Shown piece after piece: positions 34,745 through 47,000 of a stretch of DNA of 64,000 nucleotides. The notes under the pieces are model-generated. The model was not told where the DNA came from. It searched no databases and saw nothing but the letters and a program-made list of their open reading frames with translations. The stretch covers positions 186,001 through 250,000 of the forward strand of contig NZ_RAZF01000003.1 in assembly GCF_003612555.1 (NCBI RefSeq), in the 5' to 3' direction. The position numbers were made by a program, and so were the translations under genes. The stretch's first letter is position 1. Each line of letters starts with the position of its first letter. This DNA comes from Acutalibacter sp. 1XD8-33. Lineage in GTDB: Bacteria > Bacillota > Clostridia > Oscillospirales > Acutalibacteraceae.

Positions 34745-35035
34745 GAAGCGGAGACCCCCTACGCAAAACGTCCTACCGGAACGTTTATGCTACCCTCCCG
34801 CATTGTTTTCTCAGGAGTTAAGGTCAAGAGATAAGACCTTGAGGGCGTCGAGTCTCAGCTGCCGCTTCGGTCGGTTCGCAGCTTGGTCTGCAATACTTGA
34901 TTTTGCCAAGTATCCGGCAAAACGCTCACCCCTCAAACTCCCACGAACTTTCTCAAAGGTTGCAGGGTGTGCCTTAGTAGCGTCCCACGATCTTGCCGTA
35001 GCCGCGCCCTTTGCCTTTTGCGGCGGAGGCCATCA
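34745..35035 (+). repeat. Mosaic hairpin repeat, copy 8
   Basis: Module ACGCAAAACGTCCTACCGGAACG with TTTATGCTACCCTCC, then CTCAGGAGTTAAGGTCAAG, CTTTCTCAAAGG and the TCTTGCCGTAG edge. It fills most of the gap upstream of the NahK-like gene, opposite to its direction. Bases 34558-34744 hold no clear feature beyond a GCTTTGCAAATGCAAAGC hairpin. Confidence 0.75.
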
Positions 35036-35046
35036 CATACTCCACC

Positions 35047-36348
35047 TTAAAAGCGCAGCAAAGCCCGAATGATGACCTCTTCGCCGGTACAGGATACGGT
35101 CAGGCTGCCGCTGTGGGCCAAAACGATTTCCGCAGCATTATCCAGTCCCCGCAGCTCCGTGTCCTCCGGGGCGGGGTCATCTAGCAGCCAGGCCAGCAGA
35201 TCGGTAAACTTCTTCCCCTTTGGGGAAAACCTCTCCTTTTCCGGCAGGGTTCCGGTAAAAACCACCTCCAGGCGCAGGGAATCTTCCCCTGGTATGGCCG
35301 TGAACCGCAGGCGGCGCTTGCCCTCATAAGAGGCGGCGTCCTGGCATGCCCGGCTGAGCAGCTCGTTTATGAGGACACACAGCTCCGAAGTTTTGATAGG
35401 GCATTCGGCGGAGGACGCATTGCATTCAAAGTCAATCTCGTTTTGAAAGGCATAGGCCGCTTTTGTGGCAATCACGCCGTTGAGATAGGGGTTTTCATGA
35501 TAATTGGCCAAAATAGGATTGTGCTGGGCGTTACGCTTGGTCATACGGATGTAAACCGAAATCTTTTCCATCTGATCCTCCCGCAAGAGCTGATCAATGG
35601 TATCCAGCGCGTATTCCCCGCTTTTTTGAGCGGCACGCACTTCCCGCACAGCGGCCAGCATATCCAAAAAATCCCCAGACTCCATCGCCAGCATCCGCTC
35701 GTGGGCAGCCTGCTTGGTAATCTGGGCCTGCCAGCGCCCAGCCTGATAGATGCTACGGAAACAAAAAATCAGCACGCAATAAACCGCCACAGCCAGGAAC
35801 AGCCGCCGGTTTGGAGTGAGAATCCCCAAAAAACGGTCCAGCTTGCCTAAGCAGAGCAGATACTGGACAGAGGAAAGCACCAGCATCCCCCCCAGAAAAA
35901 GGGAGGGCCCCCGTTGACTGAAGCGCTGAAGCGGCCTGTAAAGGCACATCCCTGTCAACAGATAGAGAAGCAGCACAGCCAATATTGACAATACGCCGCC
36001 CATCGCCCCGGCGGTAGAAAACGGCAAAACTCCCAGCAGCAGAGGGACAAACAGGAGGCAGAATGAGTAGTTTGCCACACAGAGCATGGCCACAAAAAAC
36101 TTTTGCAGAAGATTATTGGTGTGGATAAAGATGGATGCCGCAAAAAACAGACCGGCCCCCAGCCAACAGGGAACCTGCTGGGAGAGCTCCGGCCCCTTTG
36201 CCATGCCCTTGGCAAGAGAGGCCGCCACCAGGGACAGTATGTATACCCCGGCCATAACGGCAACAGTGGTCCAGATCCGGTAGCGGTCCTGCAAAAGGGT
36301 GATAAAGAATCCCGCCATGCAGAAAAAGATAACCGGGAAATAGATCAT
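35047..36348 (-). CDS. AgrC-like membrane protein with degenerate kinase domain
   Basis: 433 residues. Six or seven membrane helices cover about 1-215, then a coiled region and a GHKL-like domain. The position of the phospho-acceptor (HDY in AgrC) reads MLAAVREVRAAQKSG, with no His. The N-box is altered (VLINELLSRACQDAA), and the expected DNG-type G-box is replaced by GLDNAAEIVLAHSG. It is thus probably not an active kinase, but may bind a ligand or act as a scaffold. ATG 36348 follows AAGGAGAG. No LytTR regulator or AgrBD genes are adjacent. Confidence 0.75.
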   Translation of the reverse strand: MIYFPVIFFCMAGFFITLLQDRYRIWTTVAVMAGVYILSLVAASLAKGMAKGPELSQQVPCWLGAGLFFAASIFIHTNNLLQKFFVAMLCVANYSFCLLFVPLLLGVLPFSTAGAMGGVLSILAVLLLYLLTGMCLYRPLQRFSQRGPSLFLGGMLVLSSVQYLLCLGKLDRFLGILTPNRRLFLAVAVYCVLIFCFRSIYQAGRWQAQITKQAAHERMLAMESGDFLDMLAAVREVRAAQKSGEYALDTIDQLLREDQMEKISVYIRMTKRNAQHNPILANYHENPYLNGVIATKAAYAFQNEIDFECNASSAECPIKTSELCVLINELLSRACQDAASYEGKRRLRFTAIPGEDSLRLEVVFTGTLPEKERFSPKGKKFTDLLAWLLDDPAPEDTELRGLDNAAEIVLAHSGSLTVSCTGEEVIIRALLRF

Positions 36349-36551
36349 GGTAGACACTCTCCTTCTTGGAGTCTGGTTATAGTCACTCAGCTTGAATTTT
36401 CGCCTAGCATTGATGATATGGGCCAGGATTTCATGCTTGGAAAACAAAATGGCTGTGGGAGGTGCAACGCCATGCCCACAACCTATTGTACCATACTTTT
36501 TGCAATAATACCAGACCCAATCCGGAATGGGGCGGTAAAATTCGCTCTTTT
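36349..36551. other. Leader region of the AgrC-like gene
   Basis: Contains a possible extended -10 (TGGTACAAT, minus strand near 36489-36497) without a good -35. A 15-codon open stretch there has no ribosome site. Nothing else is clear. Confidence 0.3.
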
Positions 36552-36815
36552 TTTGAGTAATAGAATGCCTCCATACGCACAAGACTTGGCAAAGCCAAGT
36601 CTGTCGCGCATTCCGGCAAGACCGTGGGACTATGCGGACCGCACCTGCGCCAAACTTTTTGAAAAAAGTTTGGATCAAAAACTTTTACCCTGGTTAGCTG
36701 GATGCGTCAAAGCCAGCCAGGGTAAAGTTTTCGTCCACCTTTTTCAAAAGGTGACGGGGTTTTTAGGGGCAGAGCCCCTAAACTGCCAGAGGCCGTAAAC
36801 TTCGTCCCCCAAACA
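36552..36815 (-). repeat. Mosaic hairpin repeat, copy 9
   Basis: Carries GACTTGGCAAAGCCAAGTC, AAACTTTTTGAAAAAAGTTT, AACTTTTACCCTGG with its mirror CCAGGGTAAAG, the CACCTTTTTCAAAAGGTG stem and GGGGC-AGA-GCCCC. It reaches to within 13 bases of the cysK stop. Confidence 0.82.
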
Positions 36816-36827
36816 TCGCCCCAAGCC

Positions 36828-37760
36828 TTACTCCCCGAATATGCCGGTGGAGAGGTACCGGTCGCCCCCGTCCGGCAGCAGGGCCACAATGGTTTTTCCC
36901 TGATTCTCAGGAAGCAGCGCCATCTCCTTAGCCGCCCAAAGCGCCGCGCCAGAGGAAATTCCCACCAGGACTCCTTCCTGCCGCCCGCAAAGCCTGCTCA
37001 TGGCAAAGGCATCCTCGCCGGTCACAGGGACCACCCGGTCCAGAAGGCTCTGGTCCAGAATCTCCGGCACAAAGTTCGCGCCAATGCCCTGCAGCGTATG
37101 GGGACCCGCCTGTCCGCCGCTGAGAAGGGGCGAAGAGGCCGGCTCCACCGCCACAATCTCCACGTCAGGCTTCCGATCTTTCAAATACCGGCCCACTCCC
37201 GTTATGGTGCCGCCGGTGCCCACTCCCGCCACAAAAATATCCACCCTGCCTTCTGTGTCCTCCCAGATCTCAGGCCCTGTAGAGGCAAAATGCGCGGCGG
37301 GGTTGGCCGGATTCCGGAACTGCCCGGGAATAAAACTGCCAGGAATTTTCCTTGCCAATTCCTCGGCTTTTTGGATGGCCCCGGCCATACCTGCCTCTCC
37401 CTGGGTGAGCACCAGCTCCGCCCCATAGGCCTGCATCAGCTGGCGGCGCTCCAGGCTCATGGTTTCCGGCATGACGATCACTACCCGGTAACCCCGAGCT
37501 GCCGCCACGCTGCACACCCCAATCCCCGTGTTGCCAGAAGTAGGCTCAATGATAACCGAACCGGACTTCAACAGGCCTCGGGACTCGGCGTCGTCCAGCA
37601 TAGATTTTGCCGGCCGGTCTTTCACGCTGCCTGCCGGATTCAGATACTCCAACTTTCCCAGGAGACGGCCTCTAAGGCCCAGATGCTGTTCCAGCCTGCT
37701 CAGCTCCAGAAGGGGAGTGCGGCCGATCAACTCTTCGGCCGAGGTATAAATTTTGCCCAT
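36828..37760 (-). CDS. cysK: Cysteine synthase (O-acetylserine sulfhydrylase)
   Basis: PLP enzyme making cysteine from O-acetylserine and sulfide. 310 residues, the normal size. The PLP lysine is in [11 protein letters not shown]; the substrate loop is PTSGNTGIG, the phosphate cup [15 protein letters not shown], and the end is [15 protein letters not shown] 37760. It lies 29 bases downstream of an unknown charged protein in the same direction. Confidence 0.96.
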   Translation of the reverse strand: MGKIYTSAEELIGRTPLLELSRLEQHLGLRGRLLGKLEYLNPAGSVKDRPAKSMLDDAESRGLLKSGSVIIEPTSGNTGIGVCSVAAARGYRVVIVMPETMSLERRQLMQAYGAELVLTQGEAGMAGAIQKAEELARKIPGSFIPGQFRNPANPAAHFASTGPEIWEDTEGRVDIFVAGVGTGGTITGVGRYLKDRKPDVEIVAVEPASSPLLSGGQAGPHTLQGIGANFVPEILDQSLLDRVVPVTGEDAFAMSRLCGRQEGVLVGISSGAALWAAKEMALLPENQGKTIVALLPDGGDRYLSTGIFGE

Positions 37761-37789
37761 GGAATCGCCCTCTCTATAATAAATTGTGG

Positions 37790-38581
37790 TTATGCCTGGA
37801 TATGCCAGATAGGTAAGGCGGACTTTGCCTCCAAGCTGACCGCACTCCGGTAGGCGGCTGGCAGCGGCTCCCGAGCGGTTCTGGCCCGGTTGGCCCTGGC
37901 ACGCTTTACCTTGCGTTCTTCCGGGGTTTCCGCCTTGGCCGCGTCTCTAACAAGCTCCTGGGCCTCTTCCTCCCACTCCAGATCCTCCTCCAAGCTGGGG
38001 CAGGCCTCCCTCTCCCTGCCGGCTTCCCGGGCATCCTGTTCCGCTTTGGTCTCTTCCGTCTGGGTAGGCAGCTTTTCGTAGTCTCCCCGGCGAACAAACT
38101 CCTGCATACTCTTCTCCAGGCGGTCACAGCGCTGCTTTTCCTCCATCATGATCTCCAATTTTTTCTGCTGCGGGATATTGGAGTTGTGTTCCACCGCTTT
38201 CACCTTAACCAAAGAAGAATTGAGATAGGTCATTCTCAGCCGCTGAGCCTCCTCCTGAGTTTTGCACCGTTTCAGCTTCTGCTCAAAAGCCCGTTGTTCC
38301 CGCTCAGAGGCCTCCAATTTAGCATAGGCCTCTGGATCCTTGACCTGAAGATAGCGTCGTTCCTCCGCTGTAAGGCTTCCTCCTGCCTCCAACTTCTGAT
38401 GAATGGAGCGCAGCTGTTTATCTCCGCCCCCACCAGCTGCCTCTTCCTTGGACTGCGCCTCTCCCAGCCATTCCTCCAGGGGCTTGTGGCTGTTGAGCTC
38501 TCCCCTCTGCTGCTTTAGCTGAAACTGTGCCTGCATTTTCAGATTCTTCGTATAAGCATTCAAAGAACCAATCATCAGCAT
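37790..38581 (-). CDS. Charged helical protein of unknown function
   Basis: 263 residues, very rich in Glu, Lys, Arg and Gln, with predicted long helices or coiled coil ([56 protein letters not shown]). No signal peptide or membrane segment. The pattern [19 protein letters not shown] is distinctive, but I cannot name a family. ATG 38581 has AGAGGGGG about 9 bases upstream. The two adjacent cysteines and acidic patches give no clear function. Confidence 0.65.
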   Translation of the reverse strand: MLMIGSLNAYTKNLKMQAQFQLKQQRGELNSHKPLEEWLGEAQSKEEAAGGGGDKQLRSIHQKLEAGGSLTAEERRYLQVKDPEAYAKLEASEREQRAFEQKLKRCKTQEEAQRLRMTYLNSSLVKVKAVEHNSNIPQQKKLEIMMEEKQRCDRLEKSMQEFVRRGDYEKLPTQTEETKAEQDAREAGREREACPSLEEDLEWEEEAQELVRDAAKAETPEERKVKRARANRARTAREPLPAAYRSAVSLEAKSALPIWHIQA

Positions 38582-38606
38582 ATCTTCTTTCCCCCTCTCT
38601 TAAACG

Positions 38607-38894
38607 AGACCTCGTTATATAAACCGAAAATGCCGTCTTTTTGTCCGGAAGCAACCAGTTTCTATAGTAAACGCACTTAAAAATCGGTATATACCGATTT
38701 TTAAGCTGGGCGGCTACGCCGCCTGGTTCAAAAGAGGTATTCTACCTCTTTTGAACTGCGTTAACTATATAAGAAATCCTCGTCAATCGCAATGATTGGC
38801 ATAGTTAGCGCAGCTAACTATAGCGGTTCTTCTCCTTGAAACCGATCACTTCTGGTCAATCTTCCGTCATTCTCTCTATTCCCAAGCAAAACCT
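38607..38894 (-). mobile_element. MITE-like element, copy C (diverged, enlarged)
   Basis: Shares CCGAAAATGCCGTC, AAATCCTCGTCAATCGCAA, ATAGTTAGCGCAGCTAACT and CCGTCATTCTCTCTATT with copies A and B, but its ends have decayed. It has an extra internal part with hairpins AAAAATCGG-TATATA-CCGATTTTT and GTTCAAAAGAGGTA / TACCTCTTTTGAAC. Confidence 0.65.
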
Positions 38895-39086
38895 AACGTC
38901 AAAACACTTCAGAAGTATCAAACAAATGGGTTTTAGATTCCAAAAATCGCAAAGATTTTGCAATAGGAAAATCCTTTACATATAACCTATCGGCAATGGA
39001 CAAAGGGAAATTAAGAACCTCGCCGGGTAGCCCACAGAAAAGTTTGCGGCTCTTGCCATTGCTGTCGTGTAACGCGAAAAGCGTAA
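38895..39086. other. Gap downstream of tuf, no gene supported
   Basis: A/T-richer than its surroundings. An open frame of 68 codons on the minus strand runs out of the tuf terminator and has no ribosome site, so it is not called. Confidence 0.4.
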
Positions 39087-39114
39087 AAGAAAAAAGGCTC
39101 CCCAAAGGGGAGCC
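39087..39114 (-). terminator. Terminator of tuf
   Basis: Stem GGCTCCCC-TTT-GGGGAGCC followed on the minus strand by a T-rich run. Confidence 0.92.
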
Positions 39115-39129
39115 TCTTGAAAGCGTCTC

Positions 39130-40332
<1,203 letters not shown>

Positions 40333-40384
40333 TGGGAAATTGCCTCCTTGCAATATAAAATATTCCTAGCTTTGCCTTGCTCTC

Positions 40385-40413
40385 ATTTTACCAACAAAGC
40401 AGCAAAAAAGCAA
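40385..40413 (-). promoter_or_regulatory. tuf promoter
   Basis: On the minus strand TTGCTT (40413-40408), 17 bases, TAAAAT (40390-40385) with TGG before it, in the fusA-tuf gap. Confidence 0.65.
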
Positions 40414-40427
40414 GCTAAATTTATCAT

Positions 40428-42524
40428 TTACTCAGACTTTTTACCTCGGTCGCTGATAATCTTCTCAGAAATGTTCTTGGGCACCTCCGCGTAGTGGGCG
40501 GGCTCCATGGTATACTGGCCACGCCCCTGAGTCTTGGAGCGCATGTCGGTGGCATAGCCGAACATCTCGGAAAGGGGAACTTCAGAGTTCACCTGCTGCG
40601 CGCCGGGCAGGGCGTCCATACCCAAAATCATGCCGCGTCGGGAGTTCAGATCGCCGATCACGTCGCCCATATACTCCTCGGGGGTGATGACGGTGACCTT
40701 CATAATGGGCTCCATCAGCACCGGGTCGGCCTTGCGCATGGCCTCTTTAAAGGCCATGGAGCCAGCAATCTTAAAGGCCATCTCAGAGGAGTCCACCTCG
40801 TGGTAAGAGCCGTCGTACAGGGTGACCTTTACGTCTACCACGTTGTACCCCGCCAGAACGCCAGAAAGCATGGCTCCCTGGATACCCTGGTCAACAGCAG
40901 GGATATACTCCTTGGGAATCGCGCCGCCCACCACTGCGTTGACAAACTCGTAGCCTTTGCCCGGATTGGGCTCAATGCGGATCTTGGCGTGGCCGTACTG
41001 ACCCTTACCACCGGACTGTCTGGCATATTTGGTGTCGCTCTGGCTCTCCTTGCGGATGGTCTCCTTATAGGCCACCTGGGGCTTGCCTACGTTGGCCTCC
41101 ACCTTGAACTCACGGAGCAGACGGTCCACGATGATTTCCAGATGGAGCTCGCCCATACCGGCGATAATGGTCTGGCCGGTCTCCTCATCGGTATACGCCT
41201 TAAAGGTGGGGTCCTCCTCCGCCAGCTTGGAGAGGGCGATGCCCATTTTCTCCTGGCCGGCCTTGGTCTTGGGCTCGATGGCCACCCGGATCACCGGGTC
41301 TGGGAACTCCATGGACTCCAGAATCACCGGGTGCTTTTCGTCGCACAGGGTGTCGCCGGTGGTGGTATTCTTCAGGCCCACGGCGGCGGCGATGTCTCCC
41401 GCGTACACCCGGTCGATGTCCTTGCGGTCGTTGGCGTGCATCTGCACAATGCGGCCCATGCGCTCGTTGTTGTCCTTCACGGAGTTGTAGACCGTGGCGC
41501 CGGCCTCCACAGAACCGGAATAGACCCGGAAGAAGCACAGCTTACCCACGTAGGGGTCCGTGGCGATCTTGAATGCCAGGGCAGAGAAGGGCTCCTCGTC
41601 AGAGGAATGCCGGACCTCCTCCTCCTCGGTGTCGGGGTTGGTGCCCTTGATGGCGGGCACGTCGGTGGGGGCGGGCATATAGTCCACGATAGCGTCCAGC
41701 AGCTTCTGCACACCCTTGTTCCGGTAGGAAGTGCCACAGGTGACAGGCACCATGTGGTTGGCAATGGTGGCCTTGCGAATGCAGGCCTTGATCTCCTCTT
41801 CGGAGATCTCCTCTCCCTCCAGATACTTCTCCATCAGGGCATCATCCAGCTCAGCCACATGCTCCACCATCTCGCTGTGATACTTCTCGCAGAGCTCCTT
41901 CATATCCTCGGGGATTTCCTCCTCGCGGATATCCTTGCCCAGATCGTCATAGTAGACATAGGCCTTCATCTTCACCAGGTCTACCAGGCCTTTGAAGGAA
42001 TCCTCCGCGCCAATAGGCAGCTGGATGGGCACCGCGTTGCACTTGAGGCGGTCTTTCATCATCTGGACCACACGGTAGAAGTCCGCGCCCATAATGTCCA
42101 TCTTATTCACATACGCCATGCGGGGAACCTTATATTCGTCCGCCTGACGCCATACGGTTTCAGACTGGGGCTCCACGCCGCCCTTGGCGCAGAACACGGT
42201 GACAGACCCGTCCAGCACGCGCAGAGAGCGCTGTACCTCTACGGTGAAATCCACGTGGCCGGGGGTATCGATAATGTTGATACGGTTCTGCTTGCCGTTA
42301 CGGTCCGGCCAAAAACAGGTGGTGGCAGCGGAAGTGATGGTGATGCCGCGCTCCTGTTCCTGGGCCATCCAGTCCATTGTGGCGGCACCCTCATGGGTTT
42401 CGCCTATTTTATAGTTGACGCCTGTATAAAACAGGATGCGCTCTGTCGTCGTGGTTTTACCAGCATCAATATGGGCCATGATGCCGATATTTCTAGTCAA
42501 TTCTAGTGGTACCTGTCTGGCCAT
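40428..42524 (-). CDS. fusA: Elongation factor G
   Basis: Translocation GTPase of 698 residues. G1 [14 protein letters not shown], switch [18 protein letters not shown]3 [10 protein letters not shown]4 NKMD; domains II-V follow, with the domain IV tip region and [17 protein letters not shown] 42524 follows AAGGAGG. It lies 69 bases after rpsG in the str operon. The C-terminus ([13 protein letters not shown]) is ordinary. Confidence 0.99.
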   Translation of the reverse strand: MARQVPLELTRNIGIMAHIDAGKTTTTERILFYTGVNYKIGETHEGAATMDWMAQEQERGITITSAATTCFWPDRNGKQNRINIIDTPGHVDFTVEVQRSLRVLDGSVTVFCAKGGVEPQSETVWRQADEYKVPRMAYVNKMDIMGADFYRVVQMMKDRLKCNAVPIQLPIGAEDSFKGLVDLVKMKAYVYYDDLGKDIREEEIPEDMKELCEKYHSEMVEHVAELDDALMEKYLEGEEISEEEIKACIRKATIANHMVPVTCGTSYRNKGVQKLLDAIVDYMPAPTDVPAIKGTNPDTEEEEVRHSSDEEPFSALAFKIATDPYVGKLCFFRVYSGSVEAGATVYNSVKDNNERMGRIVQMHANDRKDIDRVYAGDIAAAVGLKNTTTGDTLCDEKHPVILESMEFPDPVIRVAIEPKTKAGQEKMGIALSKLAEEDPTFKAYTDEETGQTIIAGMGELHLEIIVDRLLREFKVEANVGKPQVAYKETIRKESQSDTKYARQSGGKGQYGHAKIRIEPNPGKGYEFVNAVVGGAIPKEYIPAVDQGIQGAMLSGVLAGYNVVDVKVTLYDGSYHEVDSSEMAFKIAGSMAFKEAMRKADPVLMEPIMKVTVITPEEYMGDVIGDLNSRRGMILGMDALPGAQQVNSEVPLSEMFGYATDMRSKTQGRGQYTMEPAHYAEVPKNISEKIISDRGKKSE

Positions 42525-42593
42525 AGATACGTTGTTTCCTCCTTAAATTCCAGACAGCGGCATGATCTTCCCGCTATCTGCAGTGTGCGCACT

Positions 42594-43064
42594 TTACCAG
42601 CGGTAATGTGCGAAAGCCCGGTTGGCCTCTGCCATTCTGTGGGTATCGTCCCGCTTCTTGGCCGCGCCGCCGTTGCCGTTGATGGCGTCCAGGATCTCCC
42701 CGGCCAGCCGCTCGCGCATCGTGCGCTCGTTGCGGGTGCGGGCAAAGCTGGTCATCCACCGCAGGCCCAGGGTCTGCCGGCGCTCGGGACGCACCTCCAT
42801 GGGCACCTGATAAGTGGAACCGCCCACGCGGCGGGACTTACACTCCAGGCTGGGCATTACGTTCTCCATAGCCTGCTCAAAAACCTCCAGGGGCTCCTTG
42901 CCGGTCTTTTCCTGGACGATCTCGAAAGCGCCGTAAACGATCTTCTGGGCCACGCCCTTCTTGCCGTCCAGCATTACGCTGTTAATCAGCCGGGTAACCA
43001 GCTTGGAGTTGTACAAGGGGTCCGGCAAAACGTCGCGCTTTGCCACATTGCCTCTTCTTGGCAT
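42594..43064 (-). CDS. rpsG: 30S ribosomal protein S7
   Basis: Binds the 16S 3' major domain and nucleates head assembly. 156 residues: [51 protein letters not shown] and the end [12 protein letters not shown] 43064 follows GAAGGAGGG; the longer frame is leader. Confidence 0.98.
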   Translation of the reverse strand: MPRRGNVAKRDVLPDPLYNSKLVTRLINSVMLDGKKGVAQKIVYGAFEIVQEKTGKEPLEVFEQAMENVMPSLECKSRRVGGSTYQVPMEVRPERRQTLGLRWMTSFARTRNERTMRERLAGEILDAINGNGGAAKKRDDTHRMAEANRAFAHYRW

Positions 43065-43264
43065 ACTCTTCCCTCCTTCATAGAATGAATTCATCGGTAC
43101 TCGAAAGCCTTTGGCTTCCGATCAGCTAATAGGCAATTTACCAAGACCCCGATGGGTTCTGTTGTCGGAAAGACCCGCAGCCTCTTTGGGCTTTCACGCG
43201 GCCTTCCCGCAAGCATTCCCTGAGAATCTATATAAATCAAGCCAAATAGCTTAGAAAATTCTTT

Positions 43265-43687
43265 TTACTTCTTGCCGGCTTTGGGCCGTTTCGCGCCGTA
43301 CTTGGAACGGGCCTGCATCCGCTTGGCAACACCCTGGGTATCCAGAACGCCGCGGATGATGTGGTAGCGCACGCCGGGCAGGTCGCGCACACGGCCGCCC
43401 CGGATCATTACCACGCTGTGCTCCTGCAGATTGTGGCCTACGCCAGGGATATAGCAGAGCACTTCCACCCCGTTGGAAAGACGAACGCGGGCGATCTTCC
43501 GCAGAGCGGAGTTGGGCTTTTTGGGTGTACGGGTGGTCACCGTGGTACATACGCCCCGCTTCTGGGGAGAATCCTGGTCGATGGCCGCGCGCTTTTTAGA
43601 GTTCCACCCCTTCAAAAGCGCGGGGGACTTGGACTTCTTCACAACGTCAGACCTGCCTGCTTTTACCAACTGGTTAAAGGTTGGCAT
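43265..43687 (-). CDS. rpsL: 30S ribosomal protein S12
   Basis: Decoding-centre protein of 140 residues: [30 protein letters not shown] with the wild-type lysines of the streptomycin region, [25 protein letters not shown] 43687 follows AAGGAGG. The mapped promoter lies 264 bases upstream, and repeat copy 10 occupies part of the leader. Confidence 0.98.
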   Translation of the reverse strand: MPTFNQLVKAGRSDVVKKSKSPALLKGWNSKKRAAIDQDSPQKRGVCTTVTTRTPKKPNSALRKIARVRLSNGVEVLCYIPGVGHNLQEHSVVMIRGGRVRDLPGVRYHIIRGVLDTQGVAKRMQARSKYGAKRPKAGKK

Positions 43688-43757
43688 ACAGCTGCACCTC
43701 CTTCTTTTTCTAAGATATCTATGCGAAGCGGACTTGCCCGCTTTACGCCTTTTTGGG

Positions 43758-43895
43758 GATTTTTTGAGAGTGATACGGTGTGGCCTCCGAACGCACAGAG
43801 ACGCGTTCTCCGGCAAGGTCTTGGGGCTTTGCCCCAAACCCCACCAAGGGCCTAACGCCCCTGAACCGCCGGAGGCCTTCCAGTACTCATAAACA
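43758..43895 (+). repeat. Mosaic hairpin repeat, copy 10 (in the rpsL leader)
   Basis: GTGATACGGTGTGGCCTCC, GAACGC / GCGTTC hairpin, covarying hairpin TTGGGGC-TTT-GCCCCAA (43821-43837), then GGGCCTAACGCCC and GAACCGCCGGAGGCC. It lies between the str-operon promoter and rpsL. Confidence 0.82.
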
Positions 43896-43950
43896 CGCGC
43901 CCAAAGGCCATCATCACTCTCACAAATCATAGATTTGGCACTATCTACGG

Positions 43951-43980
43951 ATTATAACACCAATCCTCTGTATCTGTCAA
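43951..43980 (-). promoter_or_regulatory. Promoter of the rpsL-rpsG-fusA operon
   Basis: On the minus strand TTGACA (43980-43975), 18 bases, TATAAT (43956-43951): two perfect boxes, 30-60 bases after the rpoC stop. Confidence 0.88.
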
Positions 43981-44009
43981 GGTTTTTCCTGTGTTTGTTG
44001 TGAAAACTC

Positions 44010-47000
44010 TTACACGACCTCTGGCTCGGGCCGGTCGTCCGGAACAGCTTCCTCTCCGGGGAGGAAATCCTCATCCTCGCCGTCCTCATCCTCAAAGCCC
44101 TCCAGGGGCTCTTCTTGGGGGGCGGCCTCCGTATAGACCACGGGGGCGGCGGGCTCTTCCGGGACGGTGGATTCCACCTCGACCTCGCTGTAGCACTTTA
44201 GACCCGTGCCTGCGGGCACCAGCTTGCCGATAATAACATTCTCTTTCAAGCCTACCAAGGAGTCCACCTTGCCCTTGATGGCCGCGTCGGTGAGCACCCG
44301 GGTGGTTTCCTGGAAGGAGGCCGCCGACATAAAGGAATCCGTGGCCAGAGACGCCTTAGTGATACCCAGCAGAATGGGCGTAAAGACGGCCTCTCGCAGC
44401 TGCGTCTCCCCCAGAGCAATGCGCCGGCGAATCTCCTCGTTGGCGGAGAGCACCTCGTTTTTATCCGTGAGAGTACCCACCATCAGGCCCGTGTCTCCAG
44501 CGTCGTCCACCCGGACTTTCCGCAGCATCTGCCGCACGATAATCTCGATATGCTTGTCGTTGATATCCACGCCCTGCATCCGGTAGGTGCGCTGTACCTC
44601 CTGAATCAGGTAATTCTGCACCTCCTGCACGCCGCTGATAGCCAGCACGTCATGAGGAGACACAGAGCCCTCGGTGAGATACTTGCCCCGTTTGATATAC
44701 TCCCCTTCCTTCACGGTCACCCGGGATCCAAAGGGGATCAGATAGGACCGGGAATCCCCGGTTTCATCGTTGGTCACTACAATATGCCGGTTCTTTTTGA
44801 TCTCCTCAAAGGTGACCTTGCCGTCCAGCTCGTTGATAATGGCCACGTGCTTGGGCTTGCGGCCCTCGAAGAGCTCGTCAATGCGGGGAAGACCCTGGGT
44901 GATATCCTCGGCGCTGGCCACGCCGCCGGTGTGGAAAGTACGCATGGTTAGCTGCGTACCGGGCTCGCCGATGGACTGGGCCGCAATGATGCCCACCGCC
45001 TCGCCTACCTGCACTGGCTTGCCGGTGGCCAGAGAAGCGCCATAGCAGCGCTTGCACACGCCGTTGTGGGCCCGGCAGTTCAGCACGGAACGGATCGTGA
45101 TGCGCTCCGTCCCCCGGTCGATGATTGTGTCCGCGTCCTGATCGTCCATGAGTTTATCCCGGGAAACCAGAACCGTGCCGTCCTCATCGCAGAAGTCCTC
45201 TGCCAGATAGCGGCCCACCAAGCGCTCCTTCAGGGGCTCGATGGATTCCGGGCCAGACTTGATCTCAAACACCTCGATGCCCTCATGGGTGCCGCAGTCC
45301 TCCTCCCGGATCACCACTTCCTGGGAGACATCCACCAGGCGGCGGGTCAGATATCCAGAGTCGGCTGTCCGCAGAGCGGTATCTGTAGTACCCTTTCTGG
45401 CCCCTCGGGAGGAGATGAAGTACTCCAGCACGTTCAGGCCCTCCCGGTAGTTGGACTTGATGGGGATCTCGATGGTCTTGCCTGCGGTATTAGAGATGTT
45501 GCCCCGCATCCCGGCCAGCTGGTTCAGGTTGGAGATGCTGCCACGGGCGCCGGAGTCCGCCATCATATAGATGGGATTGTACCGGTCCAGACCCTTTTGC
45601 AGAGCAGAGGCCACATCCCTTGTGCATTTGTCCCAGACCTTCAGCACCGCTTCATAGCGCTCCCGCTCAGAGAGGAAGCCCTCGCTGTACTCGCTGGCGA
45701 TCTCGTTGACCTCTTCTTGGGCGCTGGCCACCAGCTGCTGCTTGTCAGCGGGAATGGTGGCGTCGCACACAGCCACCGTAATACCGCTAATGGTGGAATA
45801 CCGGTATCCTTGGGCTTTGATCTCGTCTAGCACCTCGGCGGAACGCTCCGTACCGTGGACCTTGATGCAGCGCTCGATGATCTTCTTCAGCTGCTTGGAG
45901 CCTACCAGGAAGTCCACCTCAAACTGCAAAGCGCCCTCTGGGGTGGAGCGGTCTACATAGCCCAGGTCCTGGGGAATGGGCCGGTTGAAGATCATCCTGC
46001 CCATGGTAGTCTCCACCAAACCGGTAACCTGCTCGCCATTAAGCTCCACCGTGCGACGCACCCGGATTTTCGCGTGCAGACTGATCACCTTGGCGTCATA
46101 GGCCATCATGGCCTCGTCCATATTCCGGAACACCTTGCCCTCTCCAATCTCCCCCTCCTTGTCCAGAGTGAGGTAATAGGAGCCCAGCACCATGTCCTGA
46201 GTGGGCACGGTAACCGGCTTGCCGTCCGAGGGCTTCAAGAGGTTGTTGGCAGCCAGCATCAGGAACCGGGCCTCTGCCTGGGCCTCGGCGGAGAGGGGGA
46301 CGTGCACGGCCATCTGATCCCCGTCAAAGTCCGCGTTATAGGCGGTACACACCAAGGGGTGGAGCTTCAAGGCCCGGCCCTCCACCAGCACGGGCTCGAA
46401 AGCCTGGATACCCAGACGGTGCAGGGTGGGGGCCCGGTTCAGCAGCACGGGATGGTTTTTGATAACCACCTCGAGAGCGTCCCAGACCTCCCCCTTGGCC
46501 CGCTCCACAGACTTGCGGGCGGCCTTGATATTGCTCACCGCGCCGGTCTCCACCAGGCGCTTCATTACAAAAGGCTTGAACAGCTCCAGGGCCATCTCCT
46601 TGGGCAGGCCGCACTGGTACATTTTCAGTTCCGGGCCCACCACGATTACCGAACGGCCGGAGTAGTCCACCCGCTTGCCCAGCAGGTTCTGGCGGAAGCG
46701 CCCCTGTTTGCCCTTGAGCATGTCGGAAAGGGATTTCAGGGGCCGGTTGTTGGGGCCGGTGACGGGCCTGCCCCGCCGGCCGTTGTCAATCAAAGCGTCC
46801 ACAGCCTCCTGAAGCATCCGTTTCTCGTTGCGCACAATAATATCCGGCGCGCCCAGCTCCAAAAGGCGCTTCAGACGGTTGTTCCGGTTGATCACCCGGC
46901 GGTACAAGTCGTTCAGATCACTGGTGGCGAAACGCCCGCCGTCCAGCTGAACCATGGGCCGGATATCCGGGGGGATCACCGGCACCACGTCCAGGATCAT

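Noticed and set aside
36379-36426. Possible 15-residue peptide before the AgrC-like gene, as an AgrD-like signal
   Set aside because: No ribosome site, no leader/charged tail pattern and no AgrB gene.
38899-39105. 68-codon frame downstream of tuf
   Set aside because: It begins within the tuf terminator and lacks a ribosome site.
40494-42506. Long plus-strand frame opposite fusA (670 codons)
   Set aside because: Shadow of a highly biased elongation factor gene.
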